This document shows, in pieces, positions 45,178 through 53,769 of a stretch of 59,104 bases of DNA; the stretch's first letter is position 1; the number at the start of each line of letters is the position of its first letter. The stretch lies in NCBI GenBank assembly GCA_031257835.1, contig JAIRNY010000019.1, positions 1-59,104 of the forward strand, in the 5' to 3' direction. The notes beneath the pieces are model-generated. The model saw only the letters and a list, made by a program, of their open reading frames with translations, searched no databases and was not told the origin of the DNA. The position numbers were made by a program, and so were the translations under genes. The DNA is from Candidatus Endomicrobiellum cryptotermitis (GTDB lineage Bacteria > Elusimicrobiota > Endomicrobiia > Endomicrobiales > Endomicrobiaceae).

Positions 45178-46161
45178 CTAAATTTCAAATTCAGATTTTT
45201 CGGGGAACCATTTGTTCATAAAATGTCTTTGGATTTCCCTATAAACCTCTAAACCCGTAATCTTATCTCCATCATATGACTGAACACCTATTTGGCGAAC
45301 GCCGTTTATTTTGTTATACCAATGAATATCTGTTTCTATAATCATACGAATATCACCAAGCCAATTTGGATTTTTGAACCACGTTCCTTCTTTACTTTTA
45401 ATATATTCGTGAATCTCCGACATCTTCACCCAATATTCTCCCCTTGATTCGCCAACCAAAGCAAACAACAGATGGTTCATATCTGTTATTTTTCTAAATC
45501 TGTGGCTTTGCATCAATTTATAATATGGAGTTAAAAATGAATTTGTTACGGTTTTTGTAATTGATTTCAATGAATGAGGCTGTATTCCATGATATGTTGC
45601 TATACGGGTCGGCCAATCTTTGCCAGTAGCCAAATATGCCATTTGGTTACAAAAATCAACATGCAAGAGATAAGGGCTTCGTTTTTTAGAAGTAGATTGT
45701 TTGATCCTGTAAATCGGACGATTGTACTCGTCAAAGAAAAAATCTCTGTCCGTTGGCAGCATAACCAACAAATCATCACACGACATCAAAAATTGTTCTG
45801 ACAAGCCTTTAATTTTATATACATTTCCTTCTATCAGATTGGAATTAAACACAGGAAGGTATTGTCTATCAATTATGTCGCTTGTATTTACCAATTTTAC
45901 ACGGGGATTAGATAAGTTCAGCCATTGCGGATATTCATCGGCACTTATAATATAAACATTTCTAATCCAATTCATATTTTTGAATATAGAGCGCAGTGCG
46001 TATCTTATTTCATCATTCTCCGATATTCTGCTTAACGAAAAGTTTTCTCTATGTTCTGTTATTTCCGTACTGTTTTCCTTTGCAACATACTCTTGCCATA
46101 AACGCAATCTCGTCTCAGAACTAGAGGACCACAAATATACAATATCAACTGAAAAATTCAT
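45178..46161 (-). CDS. Stealth-family sugar-phosphate transferase
   Basis: The 327-residue protein matches Stealth proteins, hexose-1-phosphate transferases of capsule-type polymers. CR1 is VDIVYLWSSSSETR and CR2 is ENDEIRYALRSIFKNMNWIR, with YIISADEYPQWL and FLMSCDDLLVM. CR3-like SPYLLHVDF and CR4-like segments follow. CR1 normally reads VDGSD-like; here the acidic residues are replaced by serines, which may affect function. A GAGAGGA ribosome-binding site precedes the ATG. The gene is less AT-rich by eye than its neighbours, fitting acquisition. Confidence 0.85.
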   Translation of the reverse strand: MNFSVDIVYLWSSSSETRLRLWQEYVAKENSTEITEHRENFSLSRISENDEIRYALRSIFKNMNWIRNVYIISADEYPQWLNLSNPRVKLVNTSDIIDRQYLPVFNSNLIEGNVYKIKGLSEQFLMSCDDLLVMLPTDRDFFFDEYNRPIYRIKQSTSKKRSPYLLHVDFCNQMAYLATGKDWPTRIATYHGIQPHSLKSITKTVTNSFLTPYYKLMQSHRFRKITDMNHLLFALVGESRGEYWVKMSEIHEYIKSKEGTWFKNPNWLGDIRMIIETDIHWYNKINGVRQIGVQSYDGDKITGLEVYREIQRHFMNKWFPEKSEFEI

Positions 46162-46223
46162 ATTTTTATCCTCTCTTCTCCTTTTTTACCATAATTTTTG
46201 CAACCAATAATCTATTTTCATTT

Positions 46224-47258
46224 TTAATCCACCTTTATTGACCATAAAGGAAATATCTTAAATAAATACCATACCCATCTATTACCTCTACGCTTTAAAA
46301 ATATAATAGGAATTTTATCAAACAATTTTATTTTTCTATTAAACAGTACACTGAACCGATTTGACTCATACCTCATATGATTAGTTATATAATCTTGGTT
46401 TAAAATTCCAAAATATGGGGTTATTTTTGCATATTTCCACCACAAAATATCCATAATCTTATTTTCTCTACGACTTTGCCAAGGTTTCTCCCAACCAACG
46501 AAATGATATACAACAGGTTTATATAACATTTCGTTAACTTCTTCTTTTGTCCATATTTGCTCATCCATCATTTTCTGCACAAAATTATGAGACATTGGTA
46601 AATATGAGTTGTATTTAGGTGGCAAAAATCCAATTTTCCCTTCACACGTTATATTAATAATATCTTGATCGGGGAAATAATACTTATTGAGAGACAAAAT
46701 ATTCCACTTATAAACTAAATTTAACTCACGCATCAATTCCAGATTCATTACTATAAATCCAGAACAAATATAACTCACATGAATTGGTATTTTCCTTTTA
46801 GGAATTTCTTCTTTAAGGGTTGCTGTATCTTTTACACCTAATACTAACTTTCCGTTTATATCAATAGATGTTAAAACTGCTAAGTCATCTAGAAATATAA
46901 TATCAGAATCAGCATAGATAATTTTTTTAACATCTGGTAATAAGTTTGGTAACTGCAATCTATAAAATATTGCTTTTGACCAATAAGCATTTTTACCACA
47001 ATAACCTTTATTAAATAACTCTAGATTTACATCGAGAATTTTATATTCAAAGTCATAGGATAATGAATTTAAATATTCTATAAATTCTGTCCGATACATC
47101 CCCTTCGGACAAACTAAATACAATTTATATCTTGTTGTCTTATTCGCATTGCATAAAAGACTAGTGATAGCCACCATTGCCTGTATAAATTGATTTACAT
47201 CAAAACAAAAAGCTATGTCAACTAATGTTGTTTGTTGTTTGTTGTTTGTTGTCATCAT
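46224..47258 (-). CDS. Family 8 glycosyltransferase with 7-bp repeat at its start
   Basis: The 344-residue GT8 protein has the fold start VDIAFCFDVNQFIQ and the metal-binding DSD (residues 117-119, in IIYADSDIIFLDD). SGFIVMNLELMREL, the FPDQDIIN motif and HFVGWEKPW follow, as in LPS galactosyl/glucosyltransferases. It transfers a sugar to a surface glycan. The start ATGATG is followed at once by 3.9 copies of a 7-base repeat encoding TTNNKQQTT, and conserved sequence begins directly after it. Gain or loss of one unit would shift the frame. Confidence 0.9.
   Translation of the reverse strand: MMTTNNKQQTTLVDIAFCFDVNQFIQAMVAITSLLCNANKTTRYKLYLVCPKGMYRTEFIEYLNSLSYDFEYKILDVNLELFNKGYCGKNAYWSKAIFYRLQLPNLLPDVKKIIYADSDIIFLDDLAVLTSIDINGKLVLGVKDTATLKEEIPKRKIPIHVSYICSGFIVMNLELMRELNLVYKWNILSLNKYYFPDQDIINITCEGKIGFLPPKYNSYLPMSHNFVQKMMDEQIWTKEEVNEMLYKPVVYHFVGWEKPWQSRRENKIMDILWWKYAKITPYFGILNQDYITNHMRYESNRFSVLFNRKIKLFDKIPIIFLKRRGNRWVWYLFKIFPLWSIKVD
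47226..47252 (-). repeat. 7-bp tandem repeat, candidate phase-variation tract
   Basis: Coding strand ACAACAA repeated three times plus six bases (27 bases), starting directly after the second ATG of the GT8 gene. Seven is not a multiple of three, so slippage would switch the gene on or off. In this window it is in the ON register. Confidence 0.8.
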
Positions 47259-47351
47259 ACTTAATATTCTAAAAAAATTTATTAATATAAAAATCCTTAA
47301 TTAGCAGAGCACAGGACTTTTTAGGTTCACTCAAATACAAAAATAATAACA

Positions 47352-47425
47352 TCGGGAAGGCGGGACTTGAACCCACAACCTCCTGCTCCCAAAGCAGGCG
47401 CGATAGCCAATTACGCTACTTCCCG
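47352..47425 (-). tRNA. tRNA-Pro (anticodon TGG)
   Basis: A complete cloverleaf reads on the minus strand. The acceptor pairs CGGGAAG with CTTCCCG (discriminator A, no encoded CCA). The D arm is GCG...CGC, the anticodon stem CCTGC/GCAGG with loop TTTGGGA, and the T arm GTGGG TTCAAGT CCCGC. Its first ten bases hold the end of rdgB, whose TAG stop lies inside it. The glycan island lies on its 3' side. Confidence 0.95.
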
Positions 47426-48024
47426 GTTTGTTTATAATTGGTTAAGTAACCTTTAACTTGTTGCAAAGCTTTTGCCCTATGGCTTATTGTATTTTTAATA
47501 TCAGGCGTTAACTCTGCAAAAGTTTTATTGTATTTAGGAATATAAAAGATCGGATCATACCCAAAATTATATTGTCCTTTTTCTGTAAGGCTAATTATAC
47601 CATATATCTGTCCTCTTGACAAGCACAACTGCCCATTAGGGCTAGCAATTGCAATAACTGTTCTAAACCGTGCAGTTCTTTTTTCAAACGGAACATCTTT
47701 TAAAACATAAAGTAACTTACTAATATTATCCGCAAAATGACAACCTTCTCCAGCATATCTAGCACTAAAAACTCCAGGCTCGCCATTTAAACAATCTACC
47801 TCAAGACCAGTATCATCTGCAAGAACCCAACTATTAAAAAACTTAGCTGCTTCTTTTGCTTTCTTTATTGCGTTATCTTCAATAGTTTTTCCATCTTCTA
47901 TTGTTTTAGGATACTTATCAAAAGCGGTCATAGAGATAACTTCAATATCTAGATCTTTTAACAATGCTTTTATTTCTCTTTCTTTATACTTACTAGTAGT
48001 AGCTACTACTATTTTTTTTATCAT
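47416..48024 (-). CDS. rdgB: Non-canonical purine NTP pyrophosphatase (RdgB/HAM1)
   Basis: Hydrolyses ITP, dITP and XTP to monophosphates, keeping them out of nucleic acids. ATTSKYKEREI, ADDTGLEVDCLNGEPGVFSARYAG and the FGYDPIFYIP motif are all present; length 202 is normal. Its last codons and stop overlap the 5' end of tRNA-Pro by ten bases. valS precedes it by four bases. Confidence 0.96.
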   Translation of the reverse strand: MIKKIVVATTSKYKEREIKALLKDLDIEVISMTAFDKYPKTIEDGKTIEDNAIKKAKEAAKFFNSWVLADDTGLEVDCLNGEPGVFSARYAGEGCHFADNISKLLYVLKDVPFEKRTARFRTVIAIASPNGQLCLSRGQIYGIISLTEKGQYNFGYDPIFYIPKYNKTFAELTPDIKNTISHRAKALQQVKGYLTNYKQTGK

Positions 48025-48028
48025 AATT

Positions 48029-50680
48029 TTAATCCAAAAACTTTAAACTTTCACTAACTTTTTCTAGCTTTATGTTAGCTTCGTTTAGTCTAGTTTTAAT
48101 TTTTTCTATTTCTGAAGATGGAGCTCTATTTATAAAATTATCATTTTGCAACTTAGAAGTACTTTTTTCTATTTCTTGTTTTGCAAGAGCTAAGTCTTTA
48201 AGAAGCCTGGTTTTTTCTTTTTCTATGTCTATAAGCCCTTCTAAAGGTAAAAATATTTCAAAGCCACTAACAACAGCTAACGCAGAATTTTTTGGTCTTA
48301 CAATATTTTTTGCAAAAGATATTGAGCTAAGTTTTGCAAGCTGTTTTACATAACTTTCATTTTCCTTTACAACTTTTTCCTTACTTTCATCTAGCACATT
48401 AAATAGTGCTTCTATTTGCTGCGCTGGAGAGATGTTCATCTTGCTTCTAATAGTTCTTAAAGCTATTATTATATCCTGCAAAGATTTCATTTTTTCAATA
48501 TTACATTTATCATTTTCTTTAAGCTCATTTAAAAACTCGCTTTCTGCGATTATCTTTTTTTCTCCTAATATTTGCCAAATCTCTGAAGTTATAAACGGCA
48601 TAACAGGCGACAACAACTGCAATATAACTTTAAGGACATGTGCCAATATTTTAAGTACCTGCTTTTTTGCTTGCAGATCTTCAGACATCATGCGTATTTT
48701 GGAAAGTTCAATATACCAATCACAATACTTTACCCAAAAGAAATCATAAAGCGTCCTTGAAGCAGTGTCTATATTGTAAGATTCATAAGCTTTTTTTACT
48801 TTTAAAGACATTTTGTAAAGTTCTGCTAAAATCCACTTATCAGAAAGTTCTATAGCTGTTATATCTTCATCATCTAAATTTTCAATTCCTTCTAAGTTCA
48901 TTATTATAAACCTTGAGGCGTTCCATATTTTGTTTGCAAAATTTCTTGCAGATAAAAACGATTCCTGTGAAATTTGGATATCTCTTCCAGGAGCTCCAGC
49001 ACAAGCTAAAGCAAATCTTAAAGTATCTGTACCATAGTTATCCATAATTTCTCTAGGATCCACCACATTACCTAAAGATTTAGACATCTTTTTGCCATGT
49101 TTATCCCTTACAATACCATGAATAAAGACATCTCTATAAGGAACTTCTTTCATGAATTCTAACCCAAACTGTACCATTCTAGCTACCCATAAATATATAA
49201 TCTCATGACCTGTAGCTAAAACTGATGTTGGATAAAAATACTTCAACTCCTCATTATGTTTGTCTTCTTGCCAACCAAAAACACTAATTGGCCATAAAGC
49301 AGAAGAAAACCAAGTATCTAAAACATCTTCATCTTGAACAAAATTTGACCCTTTACAACACAAGCATTGCGTTGGTTTTTCAAAAGAAGCAATTGGTTTA
49401 CAATTAGTTTTATTGCCTTGTTTATCAACACAATAATATATAGGTATTCTATGTCCCCACCACAACTGACGACTTATACACCAGTCTCTTAAATTTTCAA
49501 GCCATAAAGTGTAAGGTCTTTTCCAAGATTCTGGATGAAAAATAGTTTTACATTCATCTACCACTTCTATTGCTTTTTTAGACATTTGCCTAACATCTAA
49601 AAACCATTGCTCTGACATCAGAGGTTCTATTGTTGTAGAACATCTATAACATTTACCAACTTTATGATCATAATCTTCTACTTTTATTAAATGGCCATTT
49701 ATTTCTAACTCTTTAACTACTTTTTCTCTAGCCTCTTTTACCGTTAAACCTTTATAACTTTCTGGACCATTTATCAATTTTCCATTAATATCTATTACAT
49801 CTATAACTTCAAGATTGTTTCTTCTTGCAATTTCATTATCTACAGCATCGCAAGAAGGTGTTACTTTAAGAGCACCTGTACCAAAAGTTTTGTCTATAGT
49901 ATAATCTGCAATAATTTTAATTTCTCTATTTACTAAAGGCAACATTACAATTTTCCCTAAAAGTTTTTTATATCTGTCATCGTCAGGGTTTACTGCAACA
50001 GTAGTATCACCAAACATAGTTTCTGGCCTAGTTGTTGCTATAACAATATACTCGTTAGAATCTTTTAAAGGATACTTAATATGCCACAAACTACTTTTTT
50101 CATCAGCGTACTCAACTTCTATATCTGAGAGCGCTGTACCGCATCTTGTACACCAATTGACAAGTCTTTTTCCTCTATATATTAAACCTTTATTAAATAG
50201 TTCTATAAAAGCTTTTTTTACAGCTTTAGAACGACTTTCGTCCATAGTAAAAGCAACTCTATCCCAATCTAAACCGCATCCCATCATTTTGAGTTGGCTT
50301 AATATTGTATCACCTGTTTCGTTTCTCCACTGCCACATCTTTTCTAAAAACTTTTCACGGCCTAATTCGTATTTATTTATACCTTTTTTCTTTAAAAGTT
50401 TTTCAACTACATTCTGTGTAGCAATACCACCATGATCAGTGCCAGGCACCCACAAAGTATTGTACCCTTGAAGCTTTTTAAACCTTATTATAATATCTTG
50501 TAAAGTAGTGTTTAAAGCATGCCCCATATGTAATGAACCTGTAATGTTAGCAGGAGGGATAACTATGGTAAACGGCTTTTTGTTTTTGTCTACTTTTGCT
50601 GAAAATACTTTATTTTCTACCCAATACTTGCTCCATTTCCCTTCAACTGTTTTAAAATTATAAACTTTCTCCATATCCAT
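48029..50680 (-). CDS. valS: Valyl-tRNA synthetase
   Basis: The 883-residue class I synthetase has HMGH (residues 51-54) in GSLHMGHALN, the editing-domain TTRPETMFGDT, and an intact KKMSKSLGN. The C-terminal coiled coil (about the last 65 residues) binds tRNA. It is transcribed with rdgB and tRNA-Pro, divergently from the SDR-KAS-AOS operon. Confidence 0.97.
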   Translation of the reverse strand: MDMEKVYNFKTVEGKWSKYWVENKVFSAKVDKNKKPFTIVIPPANITGSLHMGHALNTTLQDIIIRFKKLQGYNTLWVPGTDHGGIATQNVVEKLLKKKGINKYELGREKFLEKMWQWRNETGDTILSQLKMMGCGLDWDRVAFTMDESRSKAVKKAFIELFNKGLIYRGKRLVNWCTRCGTALSDIEVEYADEKSSLWHIKYPLKDSNEYIVIATTRPETMFGDTTVAVNPDDDRYKKLLGKIVMLPLVNREIKIIADYTIDKTFGTGALKVTPSCDAVDNEIARRNNLEVIDVIDINGKLINGPESYKGLTVKEAREKVVKELEINGHLIKVEDYDHKVGKCYRCSTTIEPLMSEQWFLDVRQMSKKAIEVVDECKTIFHPESWKRPYTLWLENLRDWCISRQLWWGHRIPIYYCVDKQGNKTNCKPIASFEKPTQCLCCKGSNFVQDEDVLDTWFSSALWPISVFGWQEDKHNEELKYFYPTSVLATGHEIIYLWVARMVQFGLEFMKEVPYRDVFIHGIVRDKHGKKMSKSLGNVVDPREIMDNYGTDTLRFALACAGAPGRDIQISQESFLSARNFANKIWNASRFIIMNLEGIENLDDEDITAIELSDKWILAELYKMSLKVKKAYESYNIDTASRTLYDFFWVKYCDWYIELSKIRMMSEDLQAKKQVLKILAHVLKVILQLLSPVMPFITSEIWQILGEKKIIAESEFLNELKENDKCNIEKMKSLQDIIIALRTIRSKMNISPAQQIEALFNVLDESKEKVVKENESYVKQLAKLSSISFAKNIVRPKNSALAVVSGFEIFLPLEGLIDIEKEKTRLLKDLALAKQEIEKSTSKLQNDNFINRAPSSEIEKIKTRLNEANIKLEKVSESLKFLD

Positions 50681-50723
50681 AACAAATCCCTCTTGAGTAA
50701 TTTAAAATAATGTAATCTTTAAG

Positions 50724-50764
50724 ATTATACTAAAAAACTTCTTTCGTGTAATTTTTAGTATAAT
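50724..50764. promoter_or_regulatory. Inverted repeat with divergent -10 boxes (valS / SDR operon)
   Basis: Perfect 13-base arms (50724-50736 and 50752-50764, arm ATTATACTAAAAA) flank a 15-base spacer. Each arm contains TATAAT oriented outward: minus strand for valS (with ATTACA 17 bases behind), plus strand for the operon starting at 50784. It may be two symmetric promoters, an operator, or both. Confidence 0.5.
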
Positions 50765-50783
50765 TTCATTATAGTGAGGTTTT

Positions 50784-51485
50784 ATGCAAAACAAAACAAT
50801 ATTAATAACAGGTATATCTAGAGGTATAGGAAAACATTTAGCAATCGCATTTTCTGAAGCTGGATGGAGCATATGTGGTTGTTATAAAAACAATAAACCA
50901 GATTATACATTAAAAAATTCTAAGTTTATACAAGCAAATGTTTCCGTTTATGAGGACGTAAAAAAGTTGGTTACAACTACTATTGCAGAGCATGGACGCA
51001 TTGATTGTCTCATAAACAATGCTGGCATTTCTGATCCATCAACAATATTAAAAATGGCAAACGACAAATGGTCTTCTGTTATAAATACTAATCTAACAGG
51101 TGTATTTTATACAACAAAAGAAATTTTAAAAGTCATGAGCAAACGTAAGAGTGGGTCTATAATTAATATAGCTTCTATACGTGCATTCACAGCTTTTATA
51201 GGAAGTGCAAATTATTCTGCTTCTAAAGCAGGCCTTATTGCATTTACTAAAAATCTCTCTATAGAAGCTGGACATTTTGGGATAACGGCAAATGCTGTCT
51301 TGCCAGGGTTTCACTTTACAAGTATGGGCAACAATGCTAGCGATTCTTATATAAAAAAAATAAAAGAAGAAAGTGTTCTAAACACAACAACAGACATTAA
51401 AGAGTTCACTGATTTTATTATTTTTTTATCAGGACTTAAAACTGTTTCAGGACAGGTATTCAACTTTGATTCAAGATTAATATAA
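50784..51485 (+). CDS. FabG-like short-chain dehydrogenase/reductase
   Basis: A 233-residue SDR: NAD(P)-binding TGISRGIG (residues 9-16), NNAG (78-81), catalytic Ser131, Tyr144 and Lys148 in YSASK. It most resembles 3-oxoacyl-ACP reductases. GTGAGG precedes the ATG. The ketosynthase gene begins seven bases after its stop, so it probably reduces that enzyme's 3-oxoacyl product. It could instead be a dedicated reductase of a secondary pathway. Confidence 0.85.
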   Translation: MQNKTILITGISRGIGKHLAIAFSEAGWSICGCYKNNKPDYTLKNSKFIQANVSVYEDVKKLVTTTIAEHGRIDCLINNAGISDPSTILKMANDKWSSVINTNLTGVFYTTKEILKVMSKRKSGSIINIASIRAFTAFIGSANYSASKAGLIAFTKNLSIEAGHFGITANAVLPGFHFTSMGNNASDSYIKKIKEESVLNTTTDIKEFTDFIIFLSGLKTVSGQVFNFDSRLI

Positions 51486-51491
51486 AATGAA

Positions 51492-52598
51492 ATGAATAGT
51501 AACATTAATGTAGCAATTACAGGTATAGGTATAGTTTCCCCCTTAGGCATAGGCAAAGAAGAAAATTGGAAACAATTAATAAATTGTAATCATAAAATTT
51601 ACTATAGTAAAAAGTTTGATGCATATATTGCTAACGTAGGCAATTTAAATGTATGTGACACTAAAAAACAATACCAAATGGCAAAGTTAGCTATTTGCCA
51701 AGCATTACAAGATGCAAGCATTGCAAACTCTTTTTCTAATAAAAAGGTAGGATTTTGTCTAGGTGAAAGTAAAATAAACCTTTTTACTAACCCTTTTAAA
51801 TATTCTCTATTAGAAAAACTAAATCAAACTTTTTATTTTAACGGACCACTATCTTGTGTGTCTGCAGCGTGTGCTACAGGAATTTTAACAATTATACAAG
51901 GGTGTAACCTTATAAAAGATGGGATATACGATGCTGTTGTCTGTGGTTGTAGCGAAACTTCTATACATCCACTTTATATAGCAGGATTTAAAAAGATGGG
52001 CGTTTTAACAAAACATTTACCTAGCCCTTTTGACAAAGACAGAGATGGTTTTGCAATAGGAGAGGGAGCTGGTTTTATCGTACTTGAAAGTTTAGAAAAG
52101 GCTATAAAAAATAATGCTAAAATTTATGCTGAAATAGTAAATTTTTCAAATGGTATATACTCTGACAATACTTTATCTATAAGTTCCCATTCAAAAATGA
52201 CACAAATAATCAAAAAAACCGTGTCAAACCATACACCTGACTATATACATATGCATGGGACTGCAACTAAATTAAACGATTACAATGAAAGTAAAGCTGT
52301 TTTTGAATCTTTTAATAATGCAAGCAAAATTTCTTTAAGTTCCACAAAAGCTGCAACTGGGCACATGCTTAGCGTTTCTGCAATAGCTGGAACAATATTT
52401 TCTTTACTTGCTATGGCAAACAATATTGTCCCTCCAACTTTAAATTTTACACAAACAGACATAAATTTAAATTTGGATTACACGCCAAATAATCCAAAAA
52501 CAAGAACTATCAACTCTAGTCTTGTTTTGTCTTTTGGGTTTGGCGGACAATCTTGTGCTTTATTTTTAAAAAAACATAAAAGGGAACAATATGTTTAA
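51492..52598 (+). CDS. Beta-ketoacyl-ACP synthase (KAS I/II type)
   Basis: A 368-residue ketosynthase, some 40 residues shorter than FabF, with losses mainly in the N-terminal half. The active residues are intact: Cys127 in CVSAACATG, His255 in HMHGTAT, Lys286 and His291 in TKAATGHM. It condenses malonyl-ACP with an acyl primer. It lies between an SDR and an alpha-oxoamine synthase, overlapping the latter by eight bases, so its chain probably feeds that enzyme. Confidence 0.87.
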   Translation: MNSNINVAITGIGIVSPLGIGKEENWKQLINCNHKIYYSKKFDAYIANVGNLNVCDTKKQYQMAKLAICQALQDASIANSFSNKKVGFCLGESKINLFTNPFKYSLLEKLNQTFYFNGPLSCVSAACATGILTIIQGCNLIKDGIYDAVVCGCSETSIHPLYIAGFKKMGVLTKHLPSPFDKDRDGFAIGEGAGFIVLESLEKAIKNNAKIYAEIVNFSNGIYSDNTLSISSHSKMTQIIKKTVSNHTPDYIHMHGTATKLNDYNESKAVFESFNNASKISLSSTKAATGHMLSVSAIAGTIFSLLAMANNIVPPTLNFTQTDINLNLDYTPNNPKTRTINSSLVLSFGFGGQSCALFLKKHKREQYV

Positions 52599-53769
52599 TA
52601 AACTCTTATCACAACAATTATCAGAAATGGAAAATAGTGGACTTAAAAGATTTTTAAGAAATGTAGATTGTTCCCCTACATCCAAAATAAAACTTCAAGG
52701 AAAAGATTTTATAAATTTTTCATCTAATAATTATTTAGATTTGGCTGGGGATAAAGAAATAGAAAAAAAAGCCATAAATATTATTAAAATTTATGGGCTG
52801 TCTGCCACATCTTCTAGACTTGTGTCTGGCAATATTTCAGTACATAAAGGATTGGAAGAAAAGTTGGCCTTATTTAAAAACAAAAAAGCATGTCTTGTAT
52901 ATCCGAGCGGATACCAAACAAATTTAGGTGTTATAAGTGCGTTGATATCTTACCAAAAAGATGCATGTATAATAATGGACAAACTAAACCACGCTTCAAT
53001 TTGGGACGGGGCAAAACTTTCAGGCAGTAGAATTTTTGTTTACAAACATTGTGATATGAACTCTCTTGAAAAGGTCCTTAAAAGAGCAGAAAATTATAAC
53101 TTAAAACTAGCAATAACAGAATCTGTTTTTTCAATGGATGGGGACATAACGCCAATGAAAGATTTTATAAATCTTTGCCAAAAATATAAAGCTGTAAGCA
53201 TGGTAGACGAAGCTCATTCTACAGGCGTTTTTGGTAATCAAGGGAAAGGCCTTGCTGACACTTTTGGCATTTCTGACAAAATAGATATAATTATAGGTAC
53301 TCTTTCAAAAGCTTTTGCTTTACAGGGCGGCTTTGTGTGTGGCTCTAAAACATTAATAGACTTTTTAATAAACAAATGCAGATCTTTTATTTATACAACT
53401 GCAATTTCTCCGTTTCTTGCAGCTATTGCTATAGAAACTTTAGAAATTATTAAAAAAAGCGACAATAGAAGAGAAACGCTTTACGACAATGCAAAAATAT
53501 TAAAAAGCAAATTAATAGATTTAGGGTTTAATATTGGAAAATCTGAATCTCAAATAATTCCAATTATAACAGAAACTGTTGAAAACACTGAAAAATTGTC
53601 CTTACATCTTTTAAAAAACAATATCTACACTCCTTCAATAAAGCCGCCAACTGTACCTAACAGTAAAGCAAGGATAAGAATATCTTTAACAGCTGGCCAT
53701 AGCATTAAAGATATAGATCTTTTAGTAAACGCGTTAAAATTATATAAACACAATTCTACTCGACTTTAA
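52591..53769 (+). CDS. Alpha-oxoamine synthase (BioF / KBL family)
   Basis: A 392-residue PLP enzyme condensing an acyl thioester with an amino acid and releasing CO2. The PLP lysine is Lys240 in GTLSKAF, DEAHSTGVFG is at 206-215 and the substrate-binding NNYLDLAG at 46-53. The best guess is 8-amino-7-oxononanoate synthase (biotin), but no bioA, bioD or bioB is near. The coupling to a ketosynthase and reductase would also suit a lipid or other amino-ketone product. Overlaps the ketosynthase by eight bases. Confidence 0.85.
   Translation: MFNKLLSQQLSEMENSGLKRFLRNVDCSPTSKIKLQGKDFINFSSNNYLDLAGDKEIEKKAINIIKIYGLSATSSRLVSGNISVHKGLEEKLALFKNKKACLVYPSGYQTNLGVISALISYQKDACIIMDKLNHASIWDGAKLSGSRIFVYKHCDMNSLEKVLKRAENYNLKLAITESVFSMDGDITPMKDFINLCQKYKAVSMVDEAHSTGVFGNQGKGLADTFGISDKIDIIIGTLSKAFALQGGFVCGSKTLIDFLINKCRSFIYTTAISPFLAAIAIETLEIIKKSDNRRETLYDNAKILKSKLIDLGFNIGKSESQIIPIITETVENTEKLSLHLLKNNIYTPSIKPPTVPNSKARIRISLTAGHSIKDIDLLVNALKLYKHNSTRL

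Noticed and set aside
44010-47425. Integrative element with attachment sites at tRNA-Pro
   Set aside because: I looked for a copy of the tRNA 3' end near 44000-44120 and saw none, and there is no integrase.
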